The notes below the pieces were generated by a model. The model did no database searches. It saw only the letters and a list, made by a program, of their open reading frames with translations, and was not told the origin of the DNA. Positions 9,690 to 18,969 of a stretch of DNA of 64,000 bases are shown here, one piece after another. The position numbers and the translations under genes were made by a program. Origin of the DNA: a bacterium (lineage in GTDB: Bacteria; Zhuqueibacterota; Zhuqueibacteria; Oleimicrobiales; Geothermoviventaceae); assembly GCA_028275345.1 (NCBI GenBank), contig JAPWUV010000002.1, positions 525,410-589,409 of the forward strand. The letters run 5' to 3'. The number at the start of each line of letters is the position of its first letter. The stretch's first letter is position 1.

Positions 9690-12362
9690 TTAATCCAAGC
9701 TCGCCAGATTGGCCCTCAGCTTTTCGAGGTCCATCTCAAACTTCTGCTTCTTCTGCCGTTCGCGCTCCACTACCTCCTGCGGCGCTCGCTGGATGAACTC
9801 GTGGCTGGCGAGCTTCTGGTTCAGCTCGGCCAAGAGCTTTTCGAGCCGCGCGATTTCCTTCCGGAGCCGGTTCCGCTCGACTTCCAGATCGATCAGGTCG
9901 GCCAAGGGCACGTAGATTTCAGCTCCGGCTACGACCGCGGAGGCAGATGACTTGGGCTTCGAGACATTGGGTCCGACCTCGATGCGCTCGGCGCCGGCGA
10001 GAAAATGGATGTACTCGGCGTTCTCCCGAATCAGCTCGGCGAATGTGCCATCCTCGTCGACACGAACGAAGACTTCCGCCTTCTTGGCTGGAGGGACGCG
10101 CATTTCAGCCCGAATCGTCCGCACGGAAGTGATCAGGCTTTGCAATTGGGTCATTGCGGTTTCCGCCTGGGGGTCCGAGTAGGAAGCGGGAATCTCTGGC
10201 CAGGAGGTCACCACCAGATCCGGTTCTTCCGAAAGCTTCAAGTGGTGCCAGATCTCCTCGGTGATGAAGGGGACCACTGGATGAAGCAATTTCACCAACT
10301 CCCGCATCACGTAGATCGCCACGGCCAGCGACCGATCCTTCGCGTGCCGATCTTGTCCGAAGAGCCGCGGCTTGATCCATTCCAAGTACCAGTCACAGTA
10401 CTCGTGCCAGAAGAACGAGTAGAGGGAGGAGATCATGTCGTCGAGGTGGAAGCCTTCGATCCCCTCGGTCGCGCGAGTCGCCGCGTGCCGGAGCCGACTC
10501 AGGATCCAGCGGTCAGCCACGTCCAATTCCTGCGGCGAGGCCTCGAACTGGCGGCTGGCCGCCATTTCGATGTGGCGAGGCTCGTAGTTCATGTGAAGGA
10601 ATCGGAAGGCATTCCAGAGTTTGTTGCTGAAATTGCGCCCGATCTCGAAATCCGACTCAGCCAGATTGATATCCTGGCCCTCGCTGGTGAGCATCATGAG
10701 CGAGAAACGGACGGCGTCGGCGCTGTACTTTTGCACCATCTCTAGCGGGTCTATCCCGTTACCAAGGCTCTTGCTCATCTTGCGGCCCTGGGCATCGCGG
10801 ATGATCCCGTGGATATACACGTGCCGGAAGGGAATCTCGCCCATGAACTCCAGGCCCGCCATGATCATGCGCGCGACCCAGAAGAAGATGATGTCCTGGG
10901 CGGTCACGAGGACATCGGTGGGGTAAAAATACTTCAAATCCTCCGTGATTTGCGGCCAGCCAAGGGTTGCAAACGGCCACAGCCAGGAGGAGAACCAAGT
11001 ATCCAACACATCCTCATCCTGCTGGATGCGCCGCGAGCCGCACTTCTCGCACTTCTCCGGCGCGTCCACCTCGACCATCTGATGGCGGCAGTCCTCGCAG
11101 GTGTACACCGGGATGCGATGGCCCCACCAAAGCTGCCGACTGATGCACCAGTCGCGGATGTTCTCCATCCAGTTCGTGTACACCTTGACCCAGCGTTCCG
11201 GATGAAACTGAATCTTTCCTTCCTGAACGACCCGCAGAGCAGGTTCGGCGAGGGGCTTGATCCTCACGAACCACTGTTCCGACAGGTACGGCTCCAAAAC
11301 CGTATCGCAGCGTTGGCAGTGAGCAACCGCGTGACTGTGGGTCTCGATCTTCTCAAGGAGTCCCTTCTCCTCCAGCTCTTGCACCACGGCCTTGCGGCAC
11401 TCGAAGCGCGGATACCCGGCGTAGCGTCCGGCATTTGCGTTCATCGTGCCGTCGCCGTTCATCACATTGATGGGCTCGAGCCCGTGGCGCCGACCGATCT
11501 CGAAGTCATTTGGATCATGCGCAGGGGTCACCTTGACGGCGCCCGTCCCGAACTCCGGATCCACCTGCTCATCCGCAATCACCGGGATTTCCCGCTCCAT
11601 GATCGGCAGGATCAGCGTTTTGCCGACCAGACCTTGGTATCTCCGATCCGACGGATGCACCGCCACAGCCACATCACCGAGCATGGTCTCCGGCCGCGTT
11701 GTCGCCACCACCACGTAACCCGGTTCCCCCTTGATCGGGTAGCGGATGTACCAAAGGTTGCCGTGATGCTCCTTGTGGATGGCCTCCTCGTCCGACAGGG
11801 CCGTTTCACATCGGGGACACCAGTTGACGATGTAGTTCCCGCGGTAGATCAGTCCCTTGCGGTACAACCGTACGAAGACTTCCATTACGGCTCGGTAGTA
11901 GGACGGATCCAATGTGAAGCGCGTTCGCGACCAGTCGCAGGAGCATCCCAGTTTCTTCAGCTGCTCGATGATGGTATTTCCGTATTTCTCTCGCCATTGC
12001 CAGACGAGCTCGAGGAATTTCTCCCGACCCAAATCATGCCGGGTCAGCTTTTGTTCCCGGTAGAGCTTGCGCTCGACTACGTTCTGCGTCGCGATCCCTG
12101 CATGATCGGTCCCAGGCAGCCAAAGAGTCTCGTACCCCCGCATCCGCCGGTAACGAACGAAGATGTCCTGAATCGTATTGTTGTAGGCATGCCCCATGTG
12201 CAGAACATCCGTCACGTTCGGCGGCGGGATCACGATGGTGAACGGCTCCCTGTCCGGCCGTACCTCAGCCCGGAAGTACCCGCGATCCAGCCAGTACTGG
12301 TACCACTTGTCCTCAACCTTCTTGGGGTCGTACACCTTATCGAGGGGCTGCTTCTCCAACAT
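9690..12362 (-). CDS. valS: Valyl-tRNA synthetase
   Basis: Charges tRNA(Val) with valine in the cytoplasm. The 890-residue protein has the class I HIGH motif as PPPNVTDVLHMGHAYNN near residue 50 and the KMSKS motif as GRKMSKSLGNGIDPL near residue 535. The editing CP1 domain is present (TTRPETMLGDVAVAVHP, GTGAVKVTPAHDPNDF), as is a zinc-type Cys cluster CEDCRHQM...CEKCG. The C-terminal coiled-coil arm (LIDLEVERNRLRKEIARLEKLL) is typical of bacterial ValRS. In the HIGH region Thr-Asp replaces the more usual Thr-Gly (NVTDVLHMGH), an unusual residue next to the motif. A strong promoter lies about 70 bases upstream. No T-box leader is seen, as expected outside Firmicutes-like lineages. Confidence 0.97.
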   Translation of the reverse strand: MLEKQPLDKVYDPKKVEDKWYQYWLDRGYFRAEVRPDREPFTIVIPPPNVTDVLHMGHAYNNTIQDIFVRYRRMRGYETLWLPGTDHAGIATQNVVERKLYREQKLTRHDLGREKFLELVWQWREKYGNTIIEQLKKLGCSCDWSRTRFTLDPSYYRAVMEVFVRLYRKGLIYRGNYIVNWCPRCETALSDEEAIHKEHHGNLWYIRYPIKGEPGYVVVATTRPETMLGDVAVAVHPSDRRYQGLVGKTLILPIMEREIPVIADEQVDPEFGTGAVKVTPAHDPNDFEIGRRHGLEPINVMNGDGTMNANAGRYAGYPRFECRKAVVQELEEKGLLEKIETHSHAVAHCQRCDTVLEPYLSEQWFVRIKPLAEPALRVVQEGKIQFHPERWVKVYTNWMENIRDWCISRQLWWGHRIPVYTCEDCRHQMVEVDAPEKCEKCGSRRIQQDEDVLDTWFSSWLWPFATLGWPQITEDLKYFYPTDVLVTAQDIIFFWVARMIMAGLEFMGEIPFRHVYIHGIIRDAQGRKMSKSLGNGIDPLEMVQKYSADAVRFSLMMLTSEGQDINLAESDFEIGRNFSNKLWNAFRFLHMNYEPRHIEMAASRQFEASPQELDVADRWILSRLRHAATRATEGIEGFHLDDMISSLYSFFWHEYCDWYLEWIKPRLFGQDRHAKDRSLAVAIYVMRELVKLLHPVVPFITEEIWHHLKLSEEPDLVVTSWPEIPASYSDPQAETAMTQLQSLITSVRTIRAEMRVPPAKKAEVFVRVDEDGTFAELIRENAEYIHFLAGAERIEVGPNVSKPKSSASAVVAGAEIYVPLADLIDLEVERNRLRKEIARLEKLLAELNQKLASHEFIQRAPQEVVERERQKKQKFEMDLEKLRANLASLD

Positions 12363-12431
12363 CGGCAGCGGCTACCTCCCTTAATGAATTGGATTTGCCT
12401 ATACTACTCCGTCTCTCACCTTTCGCTGACC

Positions 12432-12460
12432 AATATACCCAAACGGACCTACACAGTCAA
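12432..12460 (-). promoter_or_regulatory. Sigma70-like promoter of valS
   Basis: On the minus strand the sequence reads TTGACT (12460-12455), a 17-base spacer, then TATATT (12437-12432). Both boxes are near-consensus at ideal spacing. The predicted transcript would start about 62 bases before the valS ATG at 12362. A nearly identical promoter precedes the rib operon. Confidence 0.72.
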
Positions 12461-12912
12461 TTGAATTGTCGGAGCGTGCCGTCTCGGTCTACCCCGCTCG
12501 GGCCAATCCGCACCTGAGGAAGTCCGCATGTCAACCCGACGAATCTGCCTCGGAGGAGCGACCGAAAACCGAACTTTCCGGACCTGCGACAGGGTTGCGT
12601 GAGCCTAGCGCCTTCGCGAATTGATCCATCGATTTGACGGGGAATGAGTCCGGCGCTTAAACGCGATAGCTCTACCACTTCATCCGGTGCGAACGGGAGC
12701 ACACCCGGGCGTTTCCTCGGGAATTCGGCAGTGCGCAAGTTGGGGTACCCCGCGAAGACAGACCACCGCGGCAGTCCCCGCTACGCCACAGAAGACTCAC
12801 GCCGACGGCCTTCAACCCATCGCGCAGGGCTTTGCCCCAGTCCGACCGGCTTCCCACGGAAAAGCCGACCCGCGCTCGTAGCGAACCGGCGGGAGCCCCC
12901 ACCCGGCCCGGC
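12461..12912. other. Non-coding stretch between the M23 gene and the valS promoter
   Basis: About 450 bases upstream of the valS promoter and after the stop of the M23 gene. Short open frames on both strands show no recognisable domain and no convincing ribosome binding site. I looked for tRNA, tmRNA, RNase P RNA and riboswitch motifs and found only isolated short resemblances. Nothing supportable is seen. Confidence 0.4.
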
Positions 12913-14994
12913 CTACTGAGTCACAACCTCAAACGTCAGGCTTTTTTCCGCCCTGTTGCCGCATCGGTCGCGGACCCAAACCCGGAGGTGATGCCGACCT
13001 ACAGAGAGCGGCCGTTCCGGCTCGTAGCGGAGGACTTCCTCTTCCGGATCCCATTCGGCCACCACCCGCTCGCCGTCGATTTCCAACGCGAAATCGTCCT
13101 CATCGGCGATGCCACTGAGCCGATCGGCGATCCGGACAACGATGGTGTCCCGACGGCTCAGCCTTGGCCGTATCTGGCTGGGCCGCAAGAAAGCGATCTC
13201 GGGAGGTATCGTATCGGGAAGAATGGCAAAGGTTCCGAGCCTCGAGGTCTCGGCGGACAGACGGCTGCCGTCGCGTTCGTTCCCCAGGAAGACCCAAGTA
13301 CTGCCCAACAGACTGTACCACGCGAGTTTGTCCGGAGGAACCCCCATTTCCCGGCCAAGGTACCAGGCGATGCGCATAGGCTTCCTCAAGGGTACGTCCT
13401 CGGGGAAGACTCGCACACGGGGAAAGGAGCCGTTTGCCGCATTCCGCTGTGTACCATTCCCCGCCACCACCCCCAGGTAGAACGGGCGGTAGGACGCTCT
13501 AGCCGGAATCGTCACCTCCAAGCTCGGGTCGGTGAGCTTGATCTCCTGCGATCGGTCCCCGACCCGATACATCTCGAACGGATGCCGATGGAGCACTTGG
13601 TCACCCACAGAGAGCAGGAACTCTCCGGACAATCGTTCCTTGCGGGGGTACATCCAGACGGCGAAACACTCTCCGGTCCTGGAACGCTCGACCTCGAGCG
13701 GGTATTCGACATCCTCCATCGCGACGCGAACCCGACAGGCGCAATCCCCGAGCCCAAGCCTGGCGAAATCCTCCTGCCAATCCACGTCCAGTGACCCGGA
13801 CGACAAGACCCCTGGTCTCCGGGCAGAATTGGCCTCCATGAGGCTGCCCTTGTCGGGTGGCCGGGCCTCGAGCTGGGCTTCGACCACGCTCTCGTTGCCG
13901 TTGAAGTCATACGCCACGATCTCCAGGTCGTACACACCGGGACCCGCCAGCCAGGCCTCGGTAATCCGATCGAGCCAGGAATCCGCACCGATCTTTCCCG
14001 GGAGGAGCCTTTGCCCGACCCAAATCACCCCCGCCCCGCGACCCTGGCCGTAGAAAGGCAGGTTGTTCTCTGGGTCGATGAACAGACGATAGTAGACCTG
14101 ATCCGTGCGGACCCTCAGGCGGTAGTCCCGATCAAGAACGATTACAGACGTGTTTTCGTAGCTGAACCGGTCATATCGAGAGGAAAAAAGGAGCTTCCCG
14201 TTCGCGTAGAGGCGGAATCCGTACAGTCCCACGGCATTGGTCGCCTCATCTGTTCCGTCGCTCGCGCAGACCGCCAAGTAGAACGGACCCCAAACCGCGG
14301 GGACCTCGGCGATTCGGTAGCGATTCGGGCCCACCGATATCGGTCGGTAGATCCGGGCTTTCACATCGCCGTCGACTCGGGACCAAGGGGCTACGGGAAC
14401 GAACGCAACGGAGCTCACCCGGGGCGCGACGTGATCGGCCACTACCAGGCCGCGCAGCATGGGGTTCAGCGGACGATTGGCGGCATCCCGCAGTTCGAAG
14501 TGCAGGTGCGGATAACCCACACCGGTGTCTCCCGTATAGGCAATCAGCTCACCAGCTTGTACGGCAATCTCGCCCGCTCGAAACTCCAAGGTCACAGAAT
14601 ACCTCAGCAGGCGCTGCTGCTCAGCCCGAACCCGTCTTTCAATCTCGGGCGCGAAGCGAGAAAGGTGGGCGTAGACGGCCATTCCCCCATCGTTCAAGAC
14701 TTGATAGATTACTTTGCCATAACCGAACGGGCTGACCCGTACCTTCCAGATGTACCCGGGAGCCACGGCAAAGACCCGGTAGCCGGTTTGGCCCCAGGTC
14801 TTGATATCAATTCCGGCGTGAAAGTGATTGGACCTGTACTCAGCAAAGCTCGACGAAATGGCCCGACTCGCATCCGTGGGCCAAAGGAGATCTCCGCCCC
14901 GCGTTAGTGCGGAACTGCAGAGCACAAAGGCCGAAGCTACTGCCAACAAGCCCGCCGCAGTTGATCGCTTCCCGTGAGATGCACCTTCTCCCAT
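12913..14994 (-). CDS. Exported M23-family metallopeptidase with a long beta-rich C-terminus
   Basis: A 693-residue exported protein with a signal-like N-terminus (AAGLLAVASAFVLCSSAL). The LytM/M23 peptidase domain is at about residues 40-180: HFHAGIDIKT supplies the His and Asp zinc ligands, VYAHLSRF the middle His and YPHLHFELRD the HxH motif, so the catalytic set is complete. Such enzymes cleave peptidoglycan cross-links or act as envelope-assembly factors. The remaining 500 residues are beta-strand rich and end with a bacterial Ig-like stretch (HHLRVWVRDRCGNRAEKSLTF). The central AWLAGPGVYDLEIVAYDFNGNE element also resembles a fibronectin/Ig sheet. The start ATG 14994 has only a weak ribosome binding site. 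The protein is much longer than classical LytM enzymes, though similar lengths occur in FCB bacteria. Confidence 0.88.
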   Translation of the reverse strand: MGEGASHGKRSTAAGLLAVASAFVLCSSALTRGGDLLWPTDASRAISSSFAEYRSNHFHAGIDIKTWGQTGYRVFAVAPGYIWKVRVSPFGYGKVIYQVLNDGGMAVYAHLSRFAPEIERRVRAEQQRLLRYSVTLEFRAGEIAVQAGELIAYTGDTGVGYPHLHFELRDAANRPLNPMLRGLVVADHVAPRVSSVAFVPVAPWSRVDGDVKARIYRPISVGPNRYRIAEVPAVWGPFYLAVCASDGTDEATNAVGLYGFRLYANGKLLFSSRYDRFSYENTSVIVLDRDYRLRVRTDQVYYRLFIDPENNLPFYGQGRGAGVIWVGQRLLPGKIGADSWLDRITEAWLAGPGVYDLEIVAYDFNGNESVVEAQLEARPPDKGSLMEANSARRPGVLSSGSLDVDWQEDFARLGLGDCACRVRVAMEDVEYPLEVERSRTGECFAVWMYPRKERLSGEFLLSVGDQVLHRHPFEMYRVGDRSQEIKLTDPSLEVTIPARASYRPFYLGVVAGNGTQRNAANGSFPRVRVFPEDVPLRKPMRIAWYLGREMGVPPDKLAWYSLLGSTWVFLGNERDGSRLSAETSRLGTFAILPDTIPPEIAFLRPSQIRPRLSRRDTIVVRIADRLSGIADEDDFALEIDGERVVAEWDPEEEVLRYEPERPLSVGRHHLRVWVRDRCGNRAEKSLTFEVVTQ

Positions 14995-15146
14995 GAGTCA
15001 GCCCAGCAATCCCGTCCGGGATTGATCCCGTGATTCGTCGCGAATCGAACGCGAGACTTACCGATACGACGAGCCAGCCGCTTTCCCCGCAGTTGAATTC
15101 GTCTGCGCCCCTCGACGGTGAATCGGGCCCGCTTGAAGGCGAGTCT

Positions 15147-16451
15147 TCATCGATTTCGACGGGCCCGCTGTGCGACCTCCTCCAGTACCGCCGCCATTGC
15201 GCGCGCCTGCTCAGTGCGGCTGAAGGCGACAAATCGGCGCTCCTCCCGTACCGGGAGAGCCCCGATTTCCCAAAGATGGACAAGGCCTCTCAGATTCGCA
15301 AGCAGCGCCCGACGATCCCCGGGGGAAGAAATCCAGACGCATCCCGCCCTCTCAAGGATCGCGCGCGCTTCCCCATCCGGCACCGACGCCAGGATCGGTC
15401 GAGTTGAAGCCAAGTACTCGAAGAGTTTGCCCGGCACGTACGCCATCGAAACCTTCTCTGAGACAGGGAGGAAGAGCGCGTCAGCTGTGGCCATGGCTTT
15501 CACGGCTTCAGGATGGGGCAGGTAATCCCGGCTTTCAACCACCCCTTCCAGCTCAGGCGCGGCGATGGCGCGCTGCCATTTGCCCGTCAGATCCGCCCCG
15601 ATGAAAAGAAGGCGAATCCGGCTACGCTCCCCCGGTTCCAATTGCCGAACAGCCTCCAGCAACTCGCCCGGCCAAGCTACCTGCGTGATCGCCCCCACGA
15701 AGGCGATGCACATCCGATCCCCACCCGCGGGGCGTACTAGCTTGCGCTTCTGAGCCTGCGCGAAATCAGCCGGATCATACCCATTGTATATGCAGGTCAC
15801 GAGTCCCCTCGCTCCCAACTGCTCGAAATGGCGTCGCAAGCCGTCGGTTACGCACACGATTCCGTCGGCCGTTCGAGCAACGATCCTCTCCCCCAAGCGA
15901 TCCAGAGCCCGGTGGAGGAGCGTAGGCTCCGGTTGGAACTCGCCCCGGTACCATCGGTCCCGGAAATCGGCAACCCAGGGGATCGACGTCCTTCTCCGGA
16001 GCCAGAGTCCGAGGAACTGAGCCGAATGGGGCGGGGAGCTGACCAGAAGAGCATCCGCGCGGCGTCTACGGAGCAGCCGCAGGACTTCCTTTGCAGCGAA
16101 AGGGATCCACCCGACTTTCGAGTCCGGGAGAAGCAAATATCCGAGCTTGGCAAGCCTCGAGACTCCCGCGAGCCCGTGGTCCCCGGAGGCCCGTCGCCGG
16201 AAGTAGCCCGCCACTGTCAAGGGATCGAGCGATCCCGTGCGCAGCACCGTCACCGACGACACATCGCCGAGGAGGGTTTCGTCCGTTCGGTAGTAGGCCT
16301 CGCCCGCGCGGACGGTCACCACGATCGGGCGCCAACCAAAACCGGGAAGGTACTTGCAGAGCTTCGCCACCCTCTGGGTACCTCCCATGCCCAGAGGCGG
16401 GAAGTAGTAGGTGATCAGCAGCACCGTTCGGCTTTCTGCTTGATCTCGCAT
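15147..16451 (-). CDS. GT-B fold glycosyltransferase (GT4-like)
   Basis: A 434-residue cytoplasmic glycosyltransferase. It opens with LLITYYFPPLGMGGTQRVAKLCKYL, the acceptor-binding start typical of GT4 enzymes acting on surface polysaccharides (only the pattern is used here; the sugar is unknown). ADALLVSSPPHSAQFLGLWL and IPWVADFRDRW follow, and the C-terminal half has IAFVGAITQVAWPGELLEA and the LPVSEKVSMAYVPGKLFEYL stretch, which replaces the usual EX7E motif. The start ATG 16451 has little Shine-Dalgarno sequence. It lies 125 bases downstream of the nucleotidyltransferase gene, which may supply the activated sugar (inference). Confidence 0.86.
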   Translation of the reverse strand: MRDQAESRTVLLITYYFPPLGMGGTQRVAKLCKYLPGFGWRPIVVTVRAGEAYYRTDETLLGDVSSVTVLRTGSLDPLTVAGYFRRRASGDHGLAGVSRLAKLGYLLLPDSKVGWIPFAAKEVLRLLRRRRADALLVSSPPHSAQFLGLWLRRRTSIPWVADFRDRWYRGEFQPEPTLLHRALDRLGERIVARTADGIVCVTDGLRRHFEQLGARGLVTCIYNGYDPADFAQAQKRKLVRPAGGDRMCIAFVGAITQVAWPGELLEAVRQLEPGERSRIRLLFIGADLTGKWQRAIAAPELEGVVESRDYLPHPEAVKAMATADALFLPVSEKVSMAYVPGKLFEYLASTRPILASVPDGEARAILERAGCVWISSPGDRRALLANLRGLVHLWEIGALPVREERRFVAFSRTEQARAMAAVLEEVAQRARRNR

Positions 16452-16576
16452 GTGTTCTCACGATTGCCGCCGTCGGATAGGGAACCCGTGCCCCCAAGCC
16501 CACAGGACGGGACCTCGGACCTTGCAGAATGCCCCCGCCGGCGAAACCCTTGTCCTGCGCGCATGCGCGACGGGTT

Positions 16577-17641
16577 TCACGCGATCTCCACCCGGCTTTG
16601 GTCACCGATCATGAACCGATGCGTGCGCGGCATCCCTTCCGCGTGCACCACCTGCACATCAAAGCCGAGGATGCTACTCTCGATCCGGATTCCTACGTCG
16701 AGGATCTGGCACTTGTTCATGACGATGGAAAACTCAACCTCGCTGTTTCGTACCACGCAATCGTCGCCAATAGACGTGAATGGGCCAATGTAGCTGTTCT
16801 CGACAACCGTCCGGCGCCCAATGATCGCCGGCCCCCGGATATGACTGTTGACGATCTTCGCGCCCTTTTCGATCACCACATTGCCCGCGAGGTGACTCCG
16901 GTGGTCCACAAACCCATCCACGCGCCCCTTTTGGTTCTCCAGCACCAGCCGATTTGCCTCCAGCAGATCGATGGGCTTTCCGGTGTCCTTCCACCAACCC
17001 GTGATTTCGGAATACGTCACCTTGTAACCGTGCTCAATGAGATACTGGTGCGCGTCCGATATTTCCAGCTCCCCCCGGTCGCTCGGGCGGATGTTCTCCA
17101 CGGCCTCGAAGATCGAGGAATCGTAGATATAAATGCCTGCCACCGCGAACTCACTCTTCGGCACCGCTGGCTTCTCTTCGATCCTCACAATCTGCTTGCC
17201 GCGGATTTCCGGGACTCCGAAGCGCTCGGGATCCTTCACCCGTGCGAGAGTCAAATGGCAGTTCGACTTTTCCTGGAAGAACGCCTTGATGAATCGGCGG
17301 ATGCCACCCACAACCATGTTGTCGCCGAGATAGAAGACGAAGGGCTCATCCCCTACGAAATCCCGCGAAATCTTGACCACGTGCGCAAGCCCGAGCGGAG
17401 CTTCCTGCGGGATGTACGTGACCCGCAAACCCCACGCGCTCCCGTCCCCCACGGCTTCTCTCACCTCCCTCCCCTCCTGGTTCGTGACGATCCCCACTTC
17501 CTTGATTCCGGCCTCCGCCACCGTCTCCAGCGCGTAGAAAAGGATAGGCTTGTTCGCGATGGGGATCAAGTGCTTATTCTGCGTGTGGGTCAGGGGTCTC
17601 AGCCGCGTGCCACGCCCGCCGCTTGTGATCAGAGCCTTCAT
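16577..17641 (-). CDS. rmlA: Glucose-1-phosphate thymidylyltransferase, long form
   Basis: Forms dTDP-glucose (or a similar NDP-sugar) from sugar-1-phosphate and NTP. The nucleotidyltransferase domain opens with MKALITSGGRGTRLRPLTH, then NKHLIPIANKPI, GLAHVVKISRDF and FYLGDNMV, with the sugar-site EEKPAVPKSEFAVAGIYIYD. From about residue 240 there is a left-handed beta-helix tail with hexapeptide-like turns (GNVVIEKGAKIVNSHIRGPAIIG). The 354-residue length and this tail match the long-form RmlA group (GlmU/RmlA relatives) rather than the short tetrameric RmlA. The exact sugar specificity is inferred. It begins at ATG 17641 with a possible promoter just upstream and is followed by a glycosyltransferase. 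Confidence 0.85.
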   Translation of the reverse strand: MKALITSGGRGTRLRPLTHTQNKHLIPIANKPILFYALETVAEAGIKEVGIVTNQEGREVREAVGDGSAWGLRVTYIPQEAPLGLAHVVKISRDFVGDEPFVFYLGDNMVVGGIRRFIKAFFQEKSNCHLTLARVKDPERFGVPEIRGKQIVRIEEKPAVPKSEFAVAGIYIYDSSIFEAVENIRPSDRGELEISDAHQYLIEHGYKVTYSEITGWWKDTGKPIDLLEANRLVLENQKGRVDGFVDHRSHLAGNVVIEKGAKIVNSHIRGPAIIGRRTVVENSYIGPFTSIGDDCVVRNSEVEFSIVMNKCQILDVGIRIESSILGFDVQVVHAEGMPRTHRFMIGDQSRVEIA

Positions 17642-17664
17642 CTCATCCTCTCGGAATTGTCCTG

Positions 17665-17693
17665 ATCCTACCGCAATAACGTACCCTCCGCAA
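17665..17693 (-). promoter_or_regulatory. Candidate sigma70-like promoter of the nucleotidyltransferase gene
   Basis: Minus strand: TTGCGG (17693-17688), 17-base spacer, TAGGAT (17670-17665), ending 24 bases before the ATG at 17641. The match is weaker than at valS or the rib operon, but spacing and position fit. Confidence 0.4.
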
Positions 17694-17843
17694 GCCCGGC
17701 TCAGTTCCTCTCTGGCTCAGACGTCCTCGTAGCCCTCGCGCGACAACCGACGGCTGCTCGGGATCCAGCATCTCTCCCCGCCAAGGGCCAGTCGGAAAGG
17801 CAGGCCCAGCGTCAACCCGCGGACCGTCCGAGGGAGACGCAAC

Positions 17844-18365
17844 TCAGGAAAGAATGCGGGCACCGAGCACACGCTCCATGTGTTTCAGAGCGAAGCGGTG
17901 TGCCTCGGGGTCGAAGTCGGCCACACCTCGGCTGTGGACGAAAGTGGCGTAGTCGCGATTGCGCAAATCGGCCACGGTAAAGAGCACGCAGATCGATGTG
18001 CAAACGCCAACTACGTGCACCTCTTGCGGTCGAAGCTCCGCGAGCAGGGCTTCAAGATTCGTGCCGAAAAACCCGCTGTACCGCGTCTTGGGAACAAGGA
18101 GATCCCCGGGAAGGGGTCGGAGCTCATCGATCACCTCCGCTCCGCGGGTCCCTCGGACACAGTGCTTCGGCCAGAGCGCGAACTCCGGATCGTCCGGCTC
18201 GTGGGCATCCATGATATAGATGATCTTGTCCCCGCCATCTCGAAAGGATCGCACCAGTTCCTGGATGTATCCGACGATTTGTTGCGCGGGCTTGCCGCAC
18301 GTCAAAGCCCCATCGTCGTACACGAAGTCTTTGAGCATGTCGACAATGAACAACGTCCTTGCCAT
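17844..18365 (-). CDS. Nicotinamidase-like cysteine hydrolase (isochorismatase family)
   Basis: A 173-residue hydrolase. The triad is present: Asp9 (LFIVDMLKDF), Lys93 (LVPKTRYSGF) and Cys126 (VVGVCTSICVLFT). A nicotinamidase-type metal site is suggested by Asp53 and His55 (MDAHEPDD) and His68 (WPKHC). This favours nicotinamidase activity (nicotinamide to nicotinate, NAD salvage) over isochorismatase. The small size is typical of the cysteine hydrolase family. It sits 6 bases after the RNase HI gene and is probably the last gene of the dnaE-to-nicotinamidase transcription unit. It has an additional Cys four residues before the nucleophile. Confidence 0.85.
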   Translation of the reverse strand: MARTLFIVDMLKDFVYDDGALTCGKPAQQIVGYIQELVRSFRDGGDKIIYIMDAHEPDDPEFALWPKHCVRGTRGAEVIDELRPLPGDLLVPKTRYSGFFGTNLEALLAELRPQEVHVVGVCTSICVLFTVADLRNRDYATFVHSRGVADFDPEAHRFALKHMERVLGARILS

Positions 18366-18371
18366 CGGGCC

Positions 18372-18968
18372 TCAACCTCCTTCCGCTGATTCCCCGCGAA
18401 TCGCAGCGTCGATCGCGAGATTCGAGAGCTGGTCCGCGCGGCGATTGGCCTCGCGCGGGATATGCACAACGGCCACGTGCCGAAAGCTCGCGAACAGATC
18501 CCTGGCCTCCCGCCAGAGTGGGACCAGCGCGGCAGCCTTGACCCGATACTGCCCCTTCAGCTGTTTCACGAGGAGCTCACTGTCCGAACGCACCTCCACC
18601 ACCGCGTAGCCGAGCTCCTTCGCCTTTTTCAACCCCGCTACGAGGGCGGTGTATTCCGCGACATTGTTGGTGACGTTGCCAATGTACTCCGACAGCTCAT
18701 ACTCGCGCCCGCTGTCCTCGTCCCGCAGCACGACCCCGATTCCGCTCGGCCCGGGATTCCCCCGAGAAGCCCCATCGAGGAACAGGACGCACCGGGTGCC
18801 TGGACCCCATTCCCTGCGCACAAGCCGGTCCAGCGCATCGATCAATCGCGAAAGCTCGGCAACGGGGATGGAGAGCTGTGACGCAATAGCATCAACGGGC
18901 AGGGCGGCCCTCAAGCGCTCCCAAAGGCGCAAGAGTTCCGCCGGAGAAGGCTGGTGGCAGTCGCCCAC
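18372..18968 (-). CDS. RNase HI family protein with N-terminal helical extension
   Basis: Cleaves the RNA strand of RNA-DNA hybrids. The RNase H fold occupies residues 60-190. The catalytic acidic residues are Asp65 (LFLDGASRGNPG), Glu105 (NNVAEYTAL), Asp129 (VRSDSELLVKQ) and Asp179 (NRRADQLSN), numbered from the GTG start. Ahead of the domain are about 55 residues predicted helical (PAELLRLWERLRAAL, then LSRLIDALDRLVRRE), which single-domain RNase HI lacks. I chose GTG 18968 because it follows the ThiF-family gene stop by one base and has GGGGAA upstream; the frame is open further upstream but would overlap that gene by about 100 bases. It shares an operon with the ThiF-like gene, probably with translational coupling. 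Confidence 0.87.
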   Translation of the reverse strand: MGDCHQPSPAELLRLWERLRAALPVDAIASQLSIPVAELSRLIDALDRLVRREWGPGTRCVLFLDGASRGNPGPSGIGVVLRDEDSGREYELSEYIGNVTNNVAEYTALVAGLKKAKELGYAVVEVRSDSELLVKQLKGQYRVKAAALVPLWREARDLFASFRHVAVVHIPREANRRADQLSNLAIDAAIRGESAEGG

Positions 18969-18969
18969 T

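Noticed and set aside
10809..12464. Open frame of 551 codons on the plus strand opposite valS
   Set aside because: valS has complete class I synthetase motifs; the opposite frame has none and would cover the valS promoter.
12511..12530. GAGGAAGTCCGCATG resembling the RNase P RNA core (GAGGAAAGTCCGGGC)
   Set aside because: No other conserved RNase P RNA element (ACAGAAA, AGGGTGAAA, pseudoknot P4) is present nearby.
12625..12650. GATTTGACGGGG resembling a tmRNA 5' end
   Set aside because: No matching 3' acceptor/T-arm and no tag-peptide frame; the M23 gene stop follows too soon.
12672..12902. 76-codon open frame on the minus strand upstream of valS
   Set aside because: No homology signal or ribosome binding site that I can see; composition typical of non-coding GC-rich sequence.
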